Assembly: GCA_015680685.1 (NCBI GenBank)
Contig: MNCI01036132.1
Location: 647,255 to 711,254, forward strand
DNA: 64,000 nt
Direction: 5' to 3'
Source of the DNA: Gnetum montanum
Lineage: Eukaryota > Streptophyta > Gnetopsida > Gnetales > Gnetaceae
Positions 60,410 to 64,000 of this stretch are shown here, in pieces. The notes beneath the pieces are model-generated. The model ran no database searches and was not told the origin of the DNA. It saw only the letters and a program-made list of their open reading frames with translations. Numbering within the stretch: the stretch's first letter is position 1; each line of letters opens with the position of its first letter. A program made the position numbers and the translations under genes.

Positions 60410-60656
60410 TCTTCTCCATCCAACTTCATGGCATCAAGGAACATGCTATCCAATTTTAAAGATTTGTTTCATGGCCTTCAATTTTGTGTCCTAAACATTG
60501 TCATTTTTTGTAATGTGTTGATTTGTACATTTGGGTACTTAATTTTTTGTCAAGTTACTCAGTTTATTTTGTTTGCAAAGAGTTAGTCAATAATCCCAAA
60601 CCTTCCCAATTTTATAAAAGAACTTGAGGACAAGTTTTCATTTAGTTGTCGGGGTA
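60410..60656 (+). other. Element F 3' untranslated end and polypurine tract
   Basis: After the third frame, sequence shared with B (9040-9117) leads through CTTGAGGACAAGTTTTCATT to TCGGGGTA directly at the 3' LTR. The G-rich tract just before TGATGA is the expected plus-strand primer. Confidence 0.75.
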
Positions 60657-61561
60657 TGATGAGTTGCAATTTGGTTGGTTGCATCAACAAGGCCTTGTCG
60701 ACTAGGCCTCGTCGACGCATCGTATCATGCATCGATGACACCTCATTGATGTAGTGTTTGTTTTTGGCTATAAATACATGCCGACCAGCCACATTTATGG
60801 CATAATAGATTCTAGTTGCAGCAAATCTTTTGCATTTTTTCCATTTGAAAGTTAGAATTTGTCTCTTGAGTGCTCGTAGCAGGAGTTATTGAGTGTACGG
60901 ATTTTTATTTGAGCATTATTGTACTTAAGCATGATAGTATGTGCGGGAAATAAAGATGAGCTTTTTGATAAACCTTGTAGCACTTTGGATAGATTAAATA
61001 TTTTATTTGTGCATTCAATGTTCTCAATTATTTGTTAAATGTTTCTAAGTATTTATTAAATGTTTTCTAGAAATTAAGTTGGTGAGGCAATTAAGCAAGG
61101 TAGATTACACACATAAGTATGACCACTTTGAGTGTAACACACATTCACTTGGTAATCCCAGCAATGTTATTACGTGGTATACCTAGTAGCGTAGCGCTTG
61201 GTCACCTAGCAACTGATACGTGGGTTCATGACATGTACGAAAAGTGGGACCGAATGCTTATGTTAGGATTAGTTAGATGCTAGTTACTTAGTAAATTTAA
61301 ATTAGTTAATCCAATCACTTTATCTTCCCTTGAACATTAAAACCATAAAAAAATGATAAAAATTAGATGCCTCAATTACACTTAGCCATACCAGTGTACA
61401 TCACAAGTGTAATTGGGAAGATAATGATTGACTTTAAGGGAACATCCACTTTCTAGAAGACTAGTGCACCAGAGATGAAAAGTCCACAGAATTTGATTGG
61501 ATCATGCATGAATGCTTTGTGATTCATATGGTTGGGCATAGGGGTACCTCGCTACTCATTA
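60657..61561 (+). repeat. Element F 3' LTR
   Basis: 905 bp, TGATGAGTTG to CTACTCATTA, partner of 46136-47045. U3 has GGCCTTGTCGAC and GGCCTCGTCGAC repeats, closer to the internal promoter block at 55175 than is the 5' LTR. Followed by GATGT, the target duplication. Confidence 0.92.
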
Positions 61562-61566
61562 GATGT

Positions 61567-63636
61567 AATATTTCTTAAGATAAGGATGATTAATAGATGT
61601 GGATACTGATTCCCTTTAGAGCTTGTAAGATAATACACTTCTTTTTTGAGGATCTTCCTAACAATGAGGAGGGATTATCAATTAGGAGAAAATTTCATGG
61701 TCTTAACATTTGGAAAATGAAAGAATATGAGATCACCTTTGCAGGATCCCAATTCTAGATACCACTTTCTAGTTGGTATGTCTTATGACTATAAACTTTT
61801 ATATGTTATCTGTCTAGCCTATGCTTTGTGATTGACCCTTCTATTTAGATATGCTTTATTAGTTATGTTTATTTTTAGATTTTTTACATAGTTAAGCTAT
61901 GTGCCTTATGATTTTATTTATAAGGTATATTTGGTATTTTAATTTTAATTTATTTTAATCATATTTATACTAACTCCTTTATTAGAGTTTTGAGGAAGCA
62001 AGTATTAGGTACTAGATGGGTCATTAACAGATGGGGTTCTAGATCAAGCATGTAGTATTATTTAGTTGGTATATGTATGACATGATTTTGTAATTATTTG
62101 CTAAATAATAAATATATTTTTTGGTATTTTAATTCTAAAGTGGGAGTATGTCATAGTACCCATAAATGATTATATTTGAATTTGAACTTTAGTTAGTATT
62201 TGAAGTTTGGATAAGCTTTTAGGAAATACCTAGAAGTGCCTTGGAGGATCAATGTTAGGTATAGATTCTTTTTAGAATCATTAATTACATTTTAATATTA
62301 GAATTATGTTATATGCATTTTCCTTGAAGTTTTAGTGACTTGTTAGAAATCACCTGTTGGCTTGACCCTCGCATGCCATTGTGAGTATAAATAGTTGGCA
62401 ACATTTTTGTTAGAAATCATCCTTTTACGTCATCAACATTTAGGAAATAGAGATAAAGAGGAAGATCCTATCAAATAGGAGAGGAGTTATAGCTAAGCTT
62501 GAACAACCTTCTAGATATACGTAAGTGCTTTCCTTTCATGTTTTTACTTAGATCTTACTTGGATTTGATCATTCATATTTTACATCAACTTAAGGTTTGA
62601 AGAATATTTAGGAGATCTCAACAATGCAAGGATATCTATTAGCAAAATTTTTAATTAAGTAGATAAGTTTATTACAATATTCATCATTTTGATTTTTTGA
62701 TTAGTGCATAATTTTATTTGAAGATATATGTTTGGTAAATGGATTTGATATGCTTATTTTTGCAATTTGGATTTGGATTTTCATTGTTGTTATCATGCCA
62801 ATGTTGTGTTATGAATTTTTTAGTTTTAATCTAATTTGAATTCTATGAAATTTGTGGATTGATTCGTTAGGATTTTTAGTTTACCTTAGAATTTTTGGAC
62901 TTGATTCCTCATCTGATGTTTAGCATCCAAAAGGTAAATATTTTTGTGATGTGGTGTAGACCATGAGATGCTTTTAGAATGAAAACATAAATAATTCCTA
63001 CAAGCATATATATATATATATATATATATGGTTTTGGCTTTAAATAAAATCTTGTTATGCACAAAAAGTGAAAATCTGAAGTTTGACATTTGGATAGTAA
63101 GAGTTTGATGCTAGCTTCCATGAAACTTAGTATTGAACGATGGTGTTATTCAATTTAGATATTTTTTCCATATGATATTATTTATTTGATAATTTGGATG
63201 TTTTTACTTATGTTTTGGTGCTAACATTTTTAGATGATGACTATCTAGCTTGATGCCTAATTCCAAAATCCTAAAGGGAGTACTTGTGAGTTAGTTTTTC
63301 TACTCAATCATGTGAACTATCTTTCCCCTTAGTTTTTGCATACTAGAAGAAATAAATATATGAAATGAGGAGTACTTAAATTTTTAGAATTTAGATATTT
63401 TCTAGCATTTGTTAAAGTTTGAAATTTATGTAATTTCTAAATTGGAATGTTCAACTAGTATTGCATAATTTGTATGTCCTTTGGTTAACATCTGTAGACT
63501 TTATACTTACCTATTTTTGGTGTAGGCCTAAGTTTACCTTTTTATTTATGTAAGCTAGGGATTGATAATGTTATTTTAGAGCTAAATATTTGAATGTTAT
63601 ATTATTTACTCTATTGTTATAATTTTATTTAGTTAT
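61567..63636. other. AT-rich sequence, no gene recognised
   Basis: No retroelement similarity seen. A TATA-like TATAAATA at 62386-62393 followed by a GTAAGT donor-like site at 62521 could be a promoter and leader, but no coding exon is visible downstream. A (TA)n run of about 22 bp lies at 63007-63029. Confidence 0.45.
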
Positions 63637-64000
63637 TGATGAATGGCGAGGTACCCCTACACTCAACCATACGAAACAAGCGTAGCACGCGTGATTCGGT
63701 CGAACTCAGCAGACTAAATGCCTAAACGCCGCAAGGAACACTTGGGGTTAATTAATCGTTATCTTCCCAGACTTACTTGTTGTTGTCACAGTGTATGGTT
63801 AAGTAAGTCCAAGGTATATGATTTTTTGGTCTTTTCTAGTTTATCTCCTATGCTAAGGGGTGAAGGGTTGAGAGACTAAAACTAACTCTAACTACAACAC
63901 TAAGTCCTAGCGTCAGCATCCGTTCCCACTTGCCATACACACCCTGAACTGTGCAACTGTGGCTACCAAATGCTAATCATTACTGGGATTACCACACGTA
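63637..64000 (-). repeat. Athila-like LTR, 3' part on minus strand, continues beyond window
   Basis: Starts TGATGAATGGCGAGGTACC, matching the R-U5 end of solo LTR S1 at 13862 and following it base for base with few changes through CTACCAAATGCTAATCATTAC at the window edge. Whether it is a solo LTR or part of an element cannot be seen. Confidence 0.85.

Larger units (their letters stand above)
46136..61561 (+). mobile_element. Element F: complete 15.4-kb Athila-like retrotransposon with a third reading frame
   Basis: LTRs at 46136-47045 and 60657-61561, perfect target duplication GATGT (46131-46135 and 61562-61566), tRNA-Asp primer site at 47047. Then gag (from 47202), protease-RT-RNase H-integrase (to about 53590), a purine box (53643), spacer, internal promoter and leader intron (55165-55712), third frame (55730-60409, split by solo LTR S3) and a polypurine tract before the 3' LTR. 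The two LTRs differ at many positions by eye, so the insertion is old. Without S3 the element would be about 13.6 kb. Confidence 0.93.

Overview
The window is plant nuclear DNA: about 6 kb of gene island set in a dense field of nested, decayed LTR retrotransposons. The only intact gene I recognise is an AP2/ERF transcription factor of the DREB A-6 (RAP2.4-like) type at 22635-24002. A tRNA-Asp-type primer site, the pol order protease-RT-RNase H-integrase and the FMDDFSTYG reverse transcriptase motif place most repeats in an Athila-like Ty3/gypsy lineage. A Ty1/copia piece carries an initiator-tRNA-Met primer site. This fits a seed plant with a large, repeat-rich genome (gymnosperm or early-diverging angiosperm cannot be told apart here). 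Nothing bacterial, viral or organellar was seen.

Layout. 1-17742 is the 3' part of Athila-like element A (+). A is split in its protease by a complete second copy, element B (1519-10073, target duplication CTAGT), and again by solo LTR S1 (13862-15086, duplication AATGT, holding a 650-base gap). A appears to sit in the start of minus-strand element C (LTR 17796-18766), which sits in the gag of a minus-strand copia element D (18767 to about 20110). About 20115-26424 is the gene island. 26425-33136 is the 3' part of Athila-like element E (-), split by solo LTR S2 of an unrelated family (30974-32498, duplication GGATG). 33137-46135 is AT-rich sequence with few landmarks, including a degenerate hairpin-rich array (36950-39150) and a 241-base gap. 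46136-61561 is element F (+), complete at 15.4 kb with duplication GATGT and itself carrying solo LTR S3 (57061-58884). A further LTR (-) begins at 63637 and leaves the window.

All retroelement genes here are pseudogenes, but comparing A, B, E and F shows how the family is built: LTR, tRNA-Asp primer site, gag, protease, RT, RNase H, integrase, a conserved purine-rich box, a noncoding spacer, then in E and F a third reading frame. Upstream of that frame lie an LTR-U3-like promoter block with a TATA box and a leader with conserved splice signals. A and B keep the splice acceptor but lack the frame. This internal promoter/spliced-leader arrangement is the most interesting structure in the window. 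Several U3 types are attached to one R-U5 body, which points to exchange of U3 modules.

Two inverted copies bounded by single N bases (15941-16201 and 41218-41377) look like false gap fills rather than biology.
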